A DNA stretch of 64,000 nt from Microbacterium enclense (GTDB lineage: Bacteria > Actinomycetota > Actinomycetes > Actinomycetales > Microbacteriaceae): contig CP116226.1 of the NCBI GenBank assembly GCA_038182865.1, positions 4,203,485-4,267,484 of the forward strand. Reading direction: 5' to 3'. Position numbers and translations under genes: made by a program. The notes under the pieces were generated by a model, which saw nothing but the letters and a program-made list of their open reading frames with translations, did not search any database and was not told where the DNA came from. This document shows positions 6,841 through 14,739 of the stretch, in pieces. How positions within the stretch are numbered: the first letter of the stretch is position 1; each line of letters opens with the position of its first letter.

Positions 6841-9636
6841 TCAGCCTCGCGGCTTCTCGACCATTTCGGTGGTCTCGATCTCATCACCGATCTGGATGTC
6901 GTTGAACTTGCCGAGACCGATACCGGCCTCGAAGTCCGTACGCACCTCGGTGACGTCGTCCTTGAAGCGACGCAGCGATTCGATCTGCAGGCCGTCGGCC
7001 AGCACGACACCGTCGCGGATGACGCGGGCCTTGGCGTTGCGCGTGATCGTTCCCGACCGCACGATGACACCGGCGATGTTGCCGAACTTCGAGGAGCGGA
7101 ACACCTCGCGGATCTCGGCGACACCCGACTGCACCTCTTCGAACTCCGGCTTGAGCAGGCCCTTGAGCGACTGCTCGACGTCGTCGATCGCGTTGTAGAT
7201 GACCGAGTAGAACCGCACGTCGACACCCTCGCGGGCGGCACGCTCGCGGGCCTTGGTGTCGGGACGGACGTTGAAGCCGATCACGATCGCGTTGTCGATC
7301 GTGGCCAGGTTGATGTCCGACTCGGTGATCGCACCCACACCGCGGTGGATGATGCGCAGCTGGACGCTGTCGTCGACCTCGATCTTGAGCAGCGACTCTT
7401 CGAGCGCCTCGACGGCACCGGACACGTCGCCCTTGATGATGAGGTTGAGCGACTCGACCTTGCCCTCTTCGAGAGCACGGGTGAAGTCCTCGAGCGAGAT
7501 GCGCTTGCGGGCCTTGGCCAGCTGAGCGTTGCGCTCGGCCGCTTCACGCTTCTCCGCGATCTGACGCGCGGTGCGGTCTTCCTCGGTGACGATGAAGACG
7601 TCGCCGGCGCGCGGCACGGAGTTGAGACCCTGCACCTGGACCGGACGCGACGGGTAGGCCTCGAGGACCGCCTCGCCGTTCTCGTCCATCATCGCGCGGA
7701 CGCGGCCGTACGCCGTGCCGGCGACGATCGCATCGCCGACGCGGAGCGTTCCCGACTGGATGAGCACCGTGGCAACCGAACCGCGACCCTTGTCGAGCTT
7801 CGCTTCGATCGCGACGCCGCGGGCTGCCTTGTTCGGGTTGGCCGTGAGGTCGAGACCGGCGTCGGCGGTGAGCAGAACCGCGTCCAGGAGGGCCTGGATG
7901 TTGAGGTTCTCGCGAGCCGACACGTCGACGAACATGACGTCGCCGCCGTACTCCTCGGCGACCAGACCGTACTCGGTGAGCTGCTGGCGCACCTTGGCCG
8001 GGTTGGCGTCGGGCTTGTCGACCTTGTTGACCGCGACCACGATCGGCACGTTCGCCGCCTGGGCGTGGTTCAGCGCCTCGACCGTCTGGGGCATGATGCC
8101 GTCGTCGGCGGCGACCACGAGGATGGCGATGTCGGTCACCTGCGCACCACGGGCACGCATGGCGGTGAACGCCTCGTGACCCGGGGTGTCGATGAAGGTG
8201 ATCGCGCGCTCGATGCCCTCGTGCTCGGTCCAGATCTGGTACGCACCGATGTGCTGCGTGATGCCGCCGGCCTCGCCCGCGACCACGTTGGTCTGGCGGA
8301 TGGCGTCGAGCAGTCGCGTCTTACCGTGGTCGACGTGGCCCATGACGGTGACCACAGGAGGACGGATCTCGAGATCGTCCTCGCTCTCGGCCTCGAGCTC
8401 GGCATCGAGGTCGAGACCGAAGCCCTCGAGGAGCTCCTTGTCTTCGTCCTCAGGCGAGACCATCTGGATCTTGTAGCCGAGCTCCTCGCCGAGCACCTCG
8501 AAGGTGGCCTCGTCGAGCGACTCGGTCGCGGTGGCCATCTCGCCCAGGTTGAACAGGATGGTCACGAGCGTGCCGGGCTGCACGGTGTACCCGCGCAGAG
8601 CCTCGAGCTTGTCCGCGAAGTCGGCGATGGAGGCACCGCGACGCAGGCGGATGATCTCGCCATTGCCCTTCGAGACGTTGACGCCGCCGACGACCGGCGC
8701 CGACCGCATCTCGAATTCCTGCCGCTTCGCCCGACGCGACTTACGCTGCTTCGACTTGCCGCCGCCCTTACCGAAGGCACCGGCGGTACCACCGCCGGGA
8801 CCACGGCCGCGACCGCCGCCACCACCGGGACGACCGGCGAAACCACCGGCCGGAGCACCGCCACCGGGGCGCTGGAAGCCGCCACCGGCACCGCCGGGAC
8901 GACCGGGGCCGCCGGGACGCTGCTGGAACGGGGCGCCGGGACGACCACCGCCACCGGGACGACCGGCACCGCCGGGACGCGGGGCGCCGGGGCGCGGAGC
9001 ACCGGGACGGGGAGCCTGCGGACGCGGGATGTTGCCGGGCGTCGGGCGCTGGCCCATGCCCTGCGCCGACGCGAACGGGTTGTTGCCCGGACGGGGGCCG
9101 GCGGGACGCTGGCCCATGCCCTGCGACGACGCGAAGGGGTTGTTGCCCGGACGAGCGCCACCCGGGCGCGGGGGCGCGCTGGGGCCGGGCTTGGGGGCAC
9201 CGGCGCCGGGGGTCGGGGCCTGGGAGCCGGGGCTCGGCGGCGACGACGGGGTCGCGGCGGGCTTTGCCGCCGACGGCGCGGGAGTGGATGCCGCGGGGGC
9301 CGACGCTGCGGGGGTCGCCGCGGGCGCCGCCGGGGCAGCGGGCTTCGCGGGACCGGGCGTGGGACCAGAGGGACGCGAACCGGGGGTCGCCGCGGGACGC
9401 GCGGGACCCGGACGCGCGCCGGAACCCGGGCGCGCCGCAGGAGCGGCGGCCTTGGTCTCCGAGGCACCGGAAGAGCCCTCGGCCGCCAGGGCGGCGCGGA
9501 GCTTACGAGCCACGGGGGGCTCGATGGTGGATGAGGGGCTCTTGACGAACTCGCCGAGCTCCTTCAGCTTCGCAAGCGCGACCTTGCTGTCGACGCCGAG
9601 CTCGGAAGCGATCTCGTGCACGCGTGGTTTTGCCAC
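6841..9636 (-). CDS. infB: Translation initiation factor IF-2
   Basis: GTPase that positions initiator tRNA on the 30S subunit. The G1 motif GHVDHGKT lies at residues 433-440, DTPGHE near 485 and NKVD near 535; the C-terminal domains that bind the formyl-methionine end follow. The N-terminal IF2_N helix bundle (residues 1-50) is joined by about 300 residues very rich in Gly, Pro and Ala, typical of actinobacteria, including a 20-residue tandem repeat. The full length of 931 residues fits the family. It sits between ylxR and rbfA in the nusA operon. Almost no GGATGCC heptamers occur in this highly expressed gene. Confidence 0.97.
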   Translation of the reverse strand: MAKPRVHEIASELGVDSKVALAKLKELGEFVKSPSSTIEPPVARKLRAALAAEGSSGASETKAAAPAARPGSGARPGPARPAATPGSRPSGPTPGPAKPAAPAAPAATPAASAPAASTPAPSAAKPAATPSSPPSPGSQAPTPGAGAPKPGPSAPPRPGGARPGNNPFASSQGMGQRPAGPRPGNNPFASAQGMGQRPTPGNIPRPQAPRPGAPRPGAPRPGGAGRPGGGGRPGAPFQQRPGGPGRPGGAGGGFQRPGGGAPAGGFAGRPGGGGGRGRGPGGGTAGAFGKGGGKSKQRKSRRAKRQEFEMRSAPVVGGVNVSKGNGEIIRLRRGASIADFADKLEALRGYTVQPGTLVTILFNLGEMATATESLDEATFEVLGEELGYKIQMVSPEDEDKELLEGFGLDLDAELEAESEDDLEIRPPVVTVMGHVDHGKTRLLDAIRQTNVVAGEAGGITQHIGAYQIWTEHEGIERAITFIDTPGHEAFTAMRARGAQVTDIAILVVAADDGIMPQTVEALNHAQAANVPIVVAVNKVDKPDANPAKVRQQLTEYGLVAEEYGGDVMFVDVSARENLNIQALLDAVLLTADAGLDLTANPNKAARGVAIEAKLDKGRGSVATVLIQSGTLRVGDAIVAGTAYGRVRAMMDENGEAVLEAYPSRPVQVQGLNSVPRAGDVFIVTEEDRTARQIAEKREAAERNAQLAKARKRISLEDFTRALEEGKVESLNLIIKGDVSGAVEALEESLLKIEVDDSVQLRIIHRGVGAITESDINLATIDNAIVIGFNVRPDTKARERAAREGVDVRFYSVIYNAIDDVEQSLKGLLKPEFEEVQSGVAEIREVFRSSKFGNIAGVIVRSGTITRNAKARVIRDGVVLADGLQIESLRRFKDDVTEVRTDFEAGIGLGKFNDIQIGDEIETTEMVEKPRG
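9047..9153 (-). repeat. 60-base tandem repeat in the infB linker
   Basis: Bases 9047-9093 and 9107-9153 are nearly identical (about two differences over 47 bases) with a 60-base period. They encode two copies of a 20-residue unit containing NNPFASxQGMGQRP. Similar units occur in IF-2 linkers of related actinobacteria. Copy number could vary between strains by slippage. Confidence 0.85.
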
Positions 9637-9729
9637 AATTCTCCTGTCTGAGGGCCTACCCCGGACAGGGCAGACCGTTAGTTGCGGACGGGTCTCATTT
9701 CGAGCCGTTCACTTCGTGTCCATAGCCGT

Positions 9730-9981
9730 TCAGCCTTTTCGCTGGAGGGTTGATTCGAAGGTCTGCGTGTCAAGCGGGCCTGACACACGCAATGCTCGTA
9801 CGAAGGCGCGACGCGCGAGAGCTTTTCCCACGCACGCGTCCGTCTCGTGCACCCACGCTCCCCTGCCCGGCAGGACCGCTCTCTCGTCTCGGACGAGGAC
9901 CGACCCGTCCGCGACCACACGCAGAAGCGAAGATCGGGGGGCGCGTGCGCGGCATCCGACGCACGTTCGTACAGGATCCAT
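9730..9981 (-). CDS. ylxR: YlxR-family RNA-binding protein
   Basis: An 83-residue member of the YlxR (DUF448) family, small RNA-binding or nucleoid-associated proteins encoded between nusA and infB in many bacteria. The hallmark VRTCVGCR is at residues 4-11, followed by the conserved GRGAWVH segment. I chose ATG 9981, which starts just before the hallmark; GTG 9999, six codons upstream, is an alternative. It lies 33 bases after the nusA stop in the same transcript. The 93 bases to infB show no element. Confidence 0.85.
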   Translation of the reverse strand: MDPVRTCVGCRARAPRSSLLRVVADGSVLVRDERAVLPGRGAWVHETDACVGKALARRAFVRALRVSGPLDTQTFESTLQRKG

Positions 9982-10014
9982 CCTACACCTCGTGCTCACC
10001 CGACCGACGGACGG

Positions 10015-11004
10015 TCAGTTGTCTTCGAGGATGCTGTCGGGCTGGATGTCGATCTTCGCGCCGGTGAGCTTGGCGGCCAGGCGGGCGTTCTGGCCCTCCT
10101 TGCCGATCGCGAGCGACAGCTGATAGTCGGGGACGAGTGCACGGACAGCCTTGGTCGACGCATCGAGCACGAACGACGAGGTGACCTTCGCCGGCGACAG
10201 GGCGTTCGCGACGAAGCGCGGCAGCTCGGCGTCGTAGTCGATGATGTCGATCTTCTCGCCCGCGAGCTCCTCGGTCACGGCACGGACGCGACGGCCCAGC
10301 TCGCCGATGCACGCGCCCTTGGCGTTGACCGTCGGGTCGTTCGCCTTGACCGCGATCTTCGAGCGGTGCCCGGCCTCACGCGCCAGCGAGACGATCTCGA
10401 CGAGGCCCGCAGCGATCTCGGGCACCTCGAGGGCGAAGAGCTTGCGCACGAGACCGGGGTGGGTGCGCGACACGGTGATCTGCGGGCCCTTGTTGCCCTT
10501 CGAGACGCTCGTGACGTACACGCGCAGGCGCGAACCGTGCGCGTAGGTCTCGCCGGGCACCTGCTCCTCGGGCGGGAGGATCGCCTCGACGGTGCCGAGG
10601 TCGACATGCACCATGCGCGGGTTCGGACCCTGCTGCACGACACCGGCGACGATGTCGCCCTCCTTGCCCTTGAACTCCCCCAGCACGGCGTCGTCGGCGA
10701 TGTCGCGCAGGCGCTGGCTGATGACCTGCTTCGCGGCGAAGGCGGCGATGCGCCCGAAGTCGTCGGGCACCTGCTCCTCTTCGCCGATGACGGCGCCCTC
10801 GTCGTCGGTGACGGGGGTGAAGATGCCCACGTGACCGGTCTTGCGGTCGAGCGAGGCGCGCGCGCCGGCCGGGATCTCGCCGCTGGGCGAGATGTGCTTG
10901 GCGTAGGCGGTGAGGATCGCCTGCTCGATGATGCGCGCGAGTTCGTCGAAGGGGATCTCCTTCTCGCGTTCGATCGTCTTCAGAAGTGCGAGATCGATGT
11001 CCAC
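10015..11004 (-). CDS. nusA: Transcription termination/antitermination factor NusA
   Basis: Binds RNA polymerase and nascent RNA, modulating pausing, termination and antitermination. The N-terminal domain (DIDLALLKTIEREKEIPF), an S1 domain (about 110-180) and two KH domains (GACIGELGRRVRAV and IGKEGQNARLAAKL) are all visible. At 329 residues it has the short actinobacterial form, without the C-terminal acidic repeats of E. coli. The GTG start has a GGAGGG ribosome-binding site. In most bacteria rimP precedes nusA in this operon; here no rimP-like gene is present upstream. Confidence 0.96.
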   Translation of the reverse strand: MDIDLALLKTIEREKEIPFDELARIIEQAILTAYAKHISPSGEIPAGARASLDRKTGHVGIFTPVTDDEGAVIGEEEQVPDDFGRIAAFAAKQVISQRLRDIADDAVLGEFKGKEGDIVAGVVQQGPNPRMVHVDLGTVEAILPPEEQVPGETYAHGSRLRVYVTSVSKGNKGPQITVSRTHPGLVRKLFALEVPEIAAGLVEIVSLAREAGHRSKIAVKANDPTVNAKGACIGELGRRVRAVTEELAGEKIDIIDYDAELPRFVANALSPAKVTSSFVLDASTKAVRALVPDYQLSLAIGKEGQNARLAAKLTGAKIDIQPDSILEDN

Positions 11005-11185
11005 AAGGCCCTCCGTTATTCAGCTCTCGTCGACGCGACCGGCGCCGACAACCCCCCTACGATACCCGGGATGCCGCGACCCTGGCGACCCGGGCGAAGA
11101 CGGGGCCGGCATCGCACAGCCGTTTCCCGGGTGCGGCGCCGGGCGCACGACACGGCGCCTCCGGATCGTGTGCCGCCCCGTGCGA

Positions 11186-11271
11186 AACTCCTGAGAAACG
11201 GCCGTCGCGCCGCGGGCGCGACGCGGGATCGCGGCCGTCCCCCACCCCGCGCGCTCGATTTCTCAGGAGTT
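11186..11271. repeat. Inverted repeat upstream of nusA, overlapping the HD-gene stop
   Basis: In the 258-base gap 11005-11262, perfect 13-base arms AACTCCTGAGAAA (11186-11198) and TTTCTCAGGAGTT (11259-11271) enclose 60 very GC-rich bases that can form inner hairpins through complementary GCGGCCG-type segments. The right arm includes the stop codon of the HD-domain gene. It may be the terminator of that gene or a REP-like element. No gene is seen in the gap; the nusA promoter should lie near 11005-11060, but I find no confident -10. Confidence 0.5.
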
Positions 11272-11883
11272 CGGACCAGCCGCCACGCGCTCGAGCGGGT
11301 TCGCCGCGAGCGCGGCGACCACTCCCCCGTCCACCAGGCGCCTCGCCGCGGTGTCGGGCTTGCGGGCGGCCTGGTCGACGACGCACGCCCCGAACTCCGC
11401 CGCGAGCGACCCGCGCGGGTGGGCGGCGAGCACCTCGCGCACGAACGCGCCCGGGAGGGCGTCGGGCCGTGCCCCCGAGATGTCGAGGGCGGTCGCCGTC
11501 TCGAGCAGGTGGCCCTCGGTATCCATCGACGGGTCCACGCGGGGCCAGTTGTGCCGGACGATCACCTCGAGCACGCGCTGTCGGCGCTCGGCGGCCCACC
11601 CGGCTCCGGCGGTGAGGGCGACGCCGACATGGCCTCCGGCGTGCTCGTACGAGATCGTGTGGTTGTCGAACTCGCGCACGGTGCCGATGTCGTGCAGCAC
11701 GGCGGAGACGTACAGCAGCTCGTGATCGACATCGGCGATGCCGTCGACCCGGGCGAACGCCTCCGCCCACAACCACGAGCGCAGCGCGTGGGCGGTGATC
11801 GAGGGCGATTGGTACTGCTCGGCAAGGGCGAGGGCACCGCGCGCGGCGAGAGTGTCGGGCACGGGGATGTCGGCGATCTGCAC
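11263..11883 (-). CDS. HD-domain metal-dependent phosphohydrolase-like protein
   Basis: A 206-residue protein with an HD fold: His-Asp in AVLHDIGTV, an earlier His in ITAHALRSW and a later His in IVRHNWPRVD supply the metal ligands. The pattern resembles the cyanamide-hydratase-like HD subgroup, but the substrate cannot be assigned. A much longer upstream frame exists; GTG 11883 is chosen because GGAGG lies four bases before it and the conserved part starts there. Its stop lies inside the inverted repeat at 11186-11271. Confidence 0.8.
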   Translation of the reverse strand: MQIADIPVPDTLAARGALALAEQYQSPSITAHALRSWLWAEAFARVDGIADVDHELLYVSAVLHDIGTVREFDNHTISYEHAGGHVGVALTAGAGWAAERRQRVLEVIVRHNWPRVDPSMDTEGHLLETATALDISGARPDALPGAFVREVLAAHPRGSLAAEFGACVVDQAARKPDTAARRLVDGGVVAALAANPLERVAAGPNS

Positions 11884-12105
11884 GGGGCCTCCGGTGTCGG
11901 GTGGACCCTCACTCTGCCGCGACCGCTCGATCGTCGGCAGGGGGACGACGGTCAGCCGGCGACGTCTTCCTGCCAGAGCCGCGCACGACACAGGAGATCG
12001 GCCCGCGCAGCAGCGCTGGTGCACCGTTCGCCTCGCGACCGTGCACGCCACTCCCGCGTTGTGCCCGCACGAGCAGACCGCAGGCCTCGGCCTCGCTGCG
12101 GCGAA

Positions 12106-12138
12106 CCGGATGCCACGACGCCGGGGCGCGGCATCCGG
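12106..12138 (-). terminator. Hairpin after glycogen phosphorylase, GGATGCC-based
   Basis: CCGGATGCC (12106-12114) and GGCATCCGG (12130-12138) form a nine-base stem just beyond the glgP stop at 12145. It is a second case of a terminator stem made from the heptamer. The gap 11884-12144 holds nothing else I can name. Confidence 0.55.
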
Positions 12139-12144
12139 ACCCGC

Positions 12145-14640
12145 TCAGATGACGGGAGCCGCGTGCCAGATGCGGTCGAGGTAGTCCCGCATCGCACGGT
12201 CGGAGGAGAAGTACCCGCTGCGCGCGACGTTGAGGATCGCGGAGCGAACCCAGCCGTCCTGGTCGGCGTACGCGGCGTCGACGCGGTCCTGCGCGTCGAG
12301 GTAGGACCGGAAGTCAGCGAGTGCCATGAACCTGTCGTCGTACAGCAGGTTCGACACGAGCGGCTCGAACACCGTGCGGTCGCCACCGGAGAACGCACCG
12401 GACGCGATGAGGTCGATCGCGCGGCGGAGCTCGTCGTCCTCTTGGTAGAAGTCGGCGGGCCGGTAGCCCTCGGCCCACAGGGCCTCGACCTCGGGCTCGC
12501 TCATGCCGAACAGGAAGAAGTTGTCGTCGCCGACGAGTCTGCGGATCTCGACGTTCGCACCGTCGTCCGTACCGATCGTGAGTGCGCCGTTGAGGGCGAG
12601 CTTCATGTTGCCCGTGCCCGAGGCTTCTTTTCCGGCGAGCGAGATCTGCTCCGACAGGTCGGCGGCGGGGATGATGCTCTCGGCGAGGGTGACGTTGTAG
12701 TTGGCCGGGTAGAGCACCTTGAGCTTGCCCCCGACCCGCTCGTCCGCGCTCACGACCTCACCGACGGCGTTGATCAGGTGGATGATCCGCTTGGCCATGC
12801 CATAGCCGGGTGCGGCCTTCGCACCGAAAAGGAACGTGCGCGGCTGCACCTTCTCGATGGGCAGGCGCCCCGAGACGATGCCCTCGTACGTGCTGACGAT
12901 GTGCAGCACCTTGAGCGTCTGCCGCTTGTACTCGTGGAGGCGCTTGATCATGACATCGAGCATGTGACCGTCGTCGAGGGGGTCCTCTCCGCGTGCCTCG
13001 AGCACGCGGCTCAGCCGGCGCTTGTTCGACGCCTTCACCGCGGCGAAGCGCTCGCGGAAGTCCGCGTCGTCGGCCAGGGCCTCGAGCCCGCGGAGGCGCT
13101 CGAGATCGACGGTCCACCCGGCACCGAGGGCCTCGGTGATGAGGGCCGAGAGATCGGGGTTCGCCAGGCGCAGGAAGCGGCGGGGCGTGACGCCGTTGGT
13201 GACGTTGGTGAACTTGTCGGGCCACATCGCGGCGAAGTCCTTCAGCACGTTGTCGCGCAGCAGCTGCGAGTGCAGCTCGGCGACGCCGTTGACCTTGGAG
13301 CCGGCGACCGTGGCGAGATAAGCCATCCGCACCGAGCGGGAGGGATGCTCACCGATGATCGACATGTTGCGGATGAGCATCTCGTCGTCGCCGAAGCGCT
13401 CGCGCACCTCGAGCAGGAAGGCGTCGTTGATGCGGTAGATGATCTCCAGGTGCCGCGGGAGCAGGCGGCCCAGCAGGTCGACCGGCCAGACCTCGAGCGC
13501 CTCGGGCAGCAGCGTGTGACAGGTGTAGGCGAAGCACTTCTGCGTGATGGCCCAGGCGGCATCCCACTCGAGCTTCTTCTCATCGACGAGGACGCGCATC
13601 AGCTCGGGCACCCCGATGACCGGGTGGGTGTCGTTCAGCTGGAAGATGACGCGCTCGGGGAGCTTGTCGAGGTCGAAGTCGGAGGGCAGGACGTTCTCGA
13701 TGAAGTCGGCGATGGAGGCCGCGACGAAGAAGTACTGCTGCTGCAGGCGCAACTCCTTGCCCTGCGGTGTGGAGTCCTCGGGGTAGAGCACCTTGGAGAT
13801 GTTCTCGGCGAAGGTCTGTGCGCGTACCGACTCGACGTAGTCGCCGGAGTTGAAGGTGTGCAGGTCGAAGGCGTTCGTGGCCACCGCGCGCCACAGGCGC
13901 AGGGTGTTCACGCGCCCGTTGTGGTAGCCCGGGACCATCATGTTGTACGGCACGGCGAGCACGTTCCACTCGGGAACCCACCGCGTGCGCTCGACGCCCT
14001 CGTCGTCGTAGGTCTCGGTGCTACCGGCGAACGAGATCGTCTGCGCGGCCTCGGGGTGGGCGAAGTCCCACGGCGAGCCCATCCGCAGCCACGCGTCGGG
14101 TTGCTCGATCTGCTGCCCGTCGGCGAAGGCCTGACGGAAGATGCCGTACTCGTATCGGATGCCGTAGCCGATCGTCGGCACGCTCATGGTGGCCAACGAG
14201 TCGATGAAGCACGCCGCGAGGCGGCCGAGACCGCCGTTACCGAGACCGGGCTCGATCTCGACCTCACGGAGATCGTCGATGTCGATACCGCACTGCGCGA
14301 GCGCCTCGGTGGCGATGTCGGTGAGGCGCGCGGCGAGGAGGTTGTTGTCGAGCTGGCGACCCAAGAGGTACTCGGCAGACAGGTAGCAGACGGTTTTGGC
14401 CTGCTGCGTCTTCTGCGCCGCGCGGTCGTCGAACCAGCGCGCCATCAGGTAGTCGCGCACCGTGTACGCGAGAGCGAGGTACTGATCGTTGACGTCGGAC
14501 GTCGACAGCGTCACGCCCTGGTCGAAGTTCAGGTTCTGCAGGAACTGCTTCGTGAAGCCATCGACCGATGCCGCCGGAGCGACGACCGGGGCAACGGCCA
14601 GCGGGTGGGTCGGGCGGAGCTTTGAGCTGTTCTCGGGCAC
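12145..14640 (-). CDS. glgP: Glycogen/alpha-glucan phosphorylase
   Basis: Family GT35 enzyme releasing glucose-1-phosphate from the non-reducing ends of glycogen or maltodextrins, using pyridoxal phosphate. The cofactor lysine is Lys680 in EASGTGNMKLALNG; the N-terminal LSAEYLLGRQL segment and the NVTNGVTPRR motif are also characteristic. The 831-residue length is standard. A frame continues 22 codons upstream, but TACGGT lies exactly six bases before GTG 14640, which fixes this start as a leaderless one. It stands alone in the window; no other glycogen gene is next to it. Confidence 0.95.
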   Translation of the reverse strand: MPENSSKLRPTHPLAVAPVVAPAASVDGFTKQFLQNLNFDQGVTLSTSDVNDQYLALAYTVRDYLMARWFDDRAAQKTQQAKTVCYLSAEYLLGRQLDNNLLAARLTDIATEALAQCGIDIDDLREVEIEPGLGNGGLGRLAACFIDSLATMSVPTIGYGIRYEYGIFRQAFADGQQIEQPDAWLRMGSPWDFAHPEAAQTISFAGSTETYDDEGVERTRWVPEWNVLAVPYNMMVPGYHNGRVNTLRLWRAVATNAFDLHTFNSGDYVESVRAQTFAENISKVLYPEDSTPQGKELRLQQQYFFVAASIADFIENVLPSDFDLDKLPERVIFQLNDTHPVIGVPELMRVLVDEKKLEWDAAWAITQKCFAYTCHTLLPEALEVWPVDLLGRLLPRHLEIIYRINDAFLLEVRERFGDDEMLIRNMSIIGEHPSRSVRMAYLATVAGSKVNGVAELHSQLLRDNVLKDFAAMWPDKFTNVTNGVTPRRFLRLANPDLSALITEALGAGWTVDLERLRGLEALADDADFRERFAAVKASNKRRLSRVLEARGEDPLDDGHMLDVMIKRLHEYKRQTLKVLHIVSTYEGIVSGRLPIEKVQPRTFLFGAKAAPGYGMAKRIIHLINAVGEVVSADERVGGKLKVLYPANYNVTLAESIIPAADLSEQISLAGKEASGTGNMKLALNGALTIGTDDGANVEIRRLVGDDNFFLFGMSEPEVEALWAEGYRPADFYQEDDELRRAIDLIASGAFSGGDRTVFEPLVSNLLYDDRFMALADFRSYLDAQDRVDAAYADQDGWVRSAILNVARSGYFSSDRAMRDYLDRIWHAAPVI

Positions 14641-14652
14641 CCTCCGACCGTA
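14641..14652 (-). promoter_or_regulatory. -10 element deciding the glgP start
   Basis: TACGGT (complement of 14647-14652), six bases (CGGAGG), then GTG at 14640. The purine-rich spacer is too close to the start to act as an ordinary ribosome-binding site, which favours a leaderless mRNA. Confidence 0.65.
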
Positions 14653-14739
14653 ATCAGAACCGCCGCGCCGCGCCAAGACCGACCGAGAACGACACACGAT
14701 CTTCACCTGGATGCCGCACGGCGACCGGATACCGCCTGC

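Noticed and set aside
9847..14625. A 1592-codon open frame on the plus strand across ylxR, nusA, the HD gene and glgP
   Set aside because: It is the complementary-frame shadow of real leftward genes in very GC-rich DNA: its residues are low-complexity Arg/Asp/Glu/Val/His-rich with no domain, while the opposite strand encodes recognisable conserved proteins.
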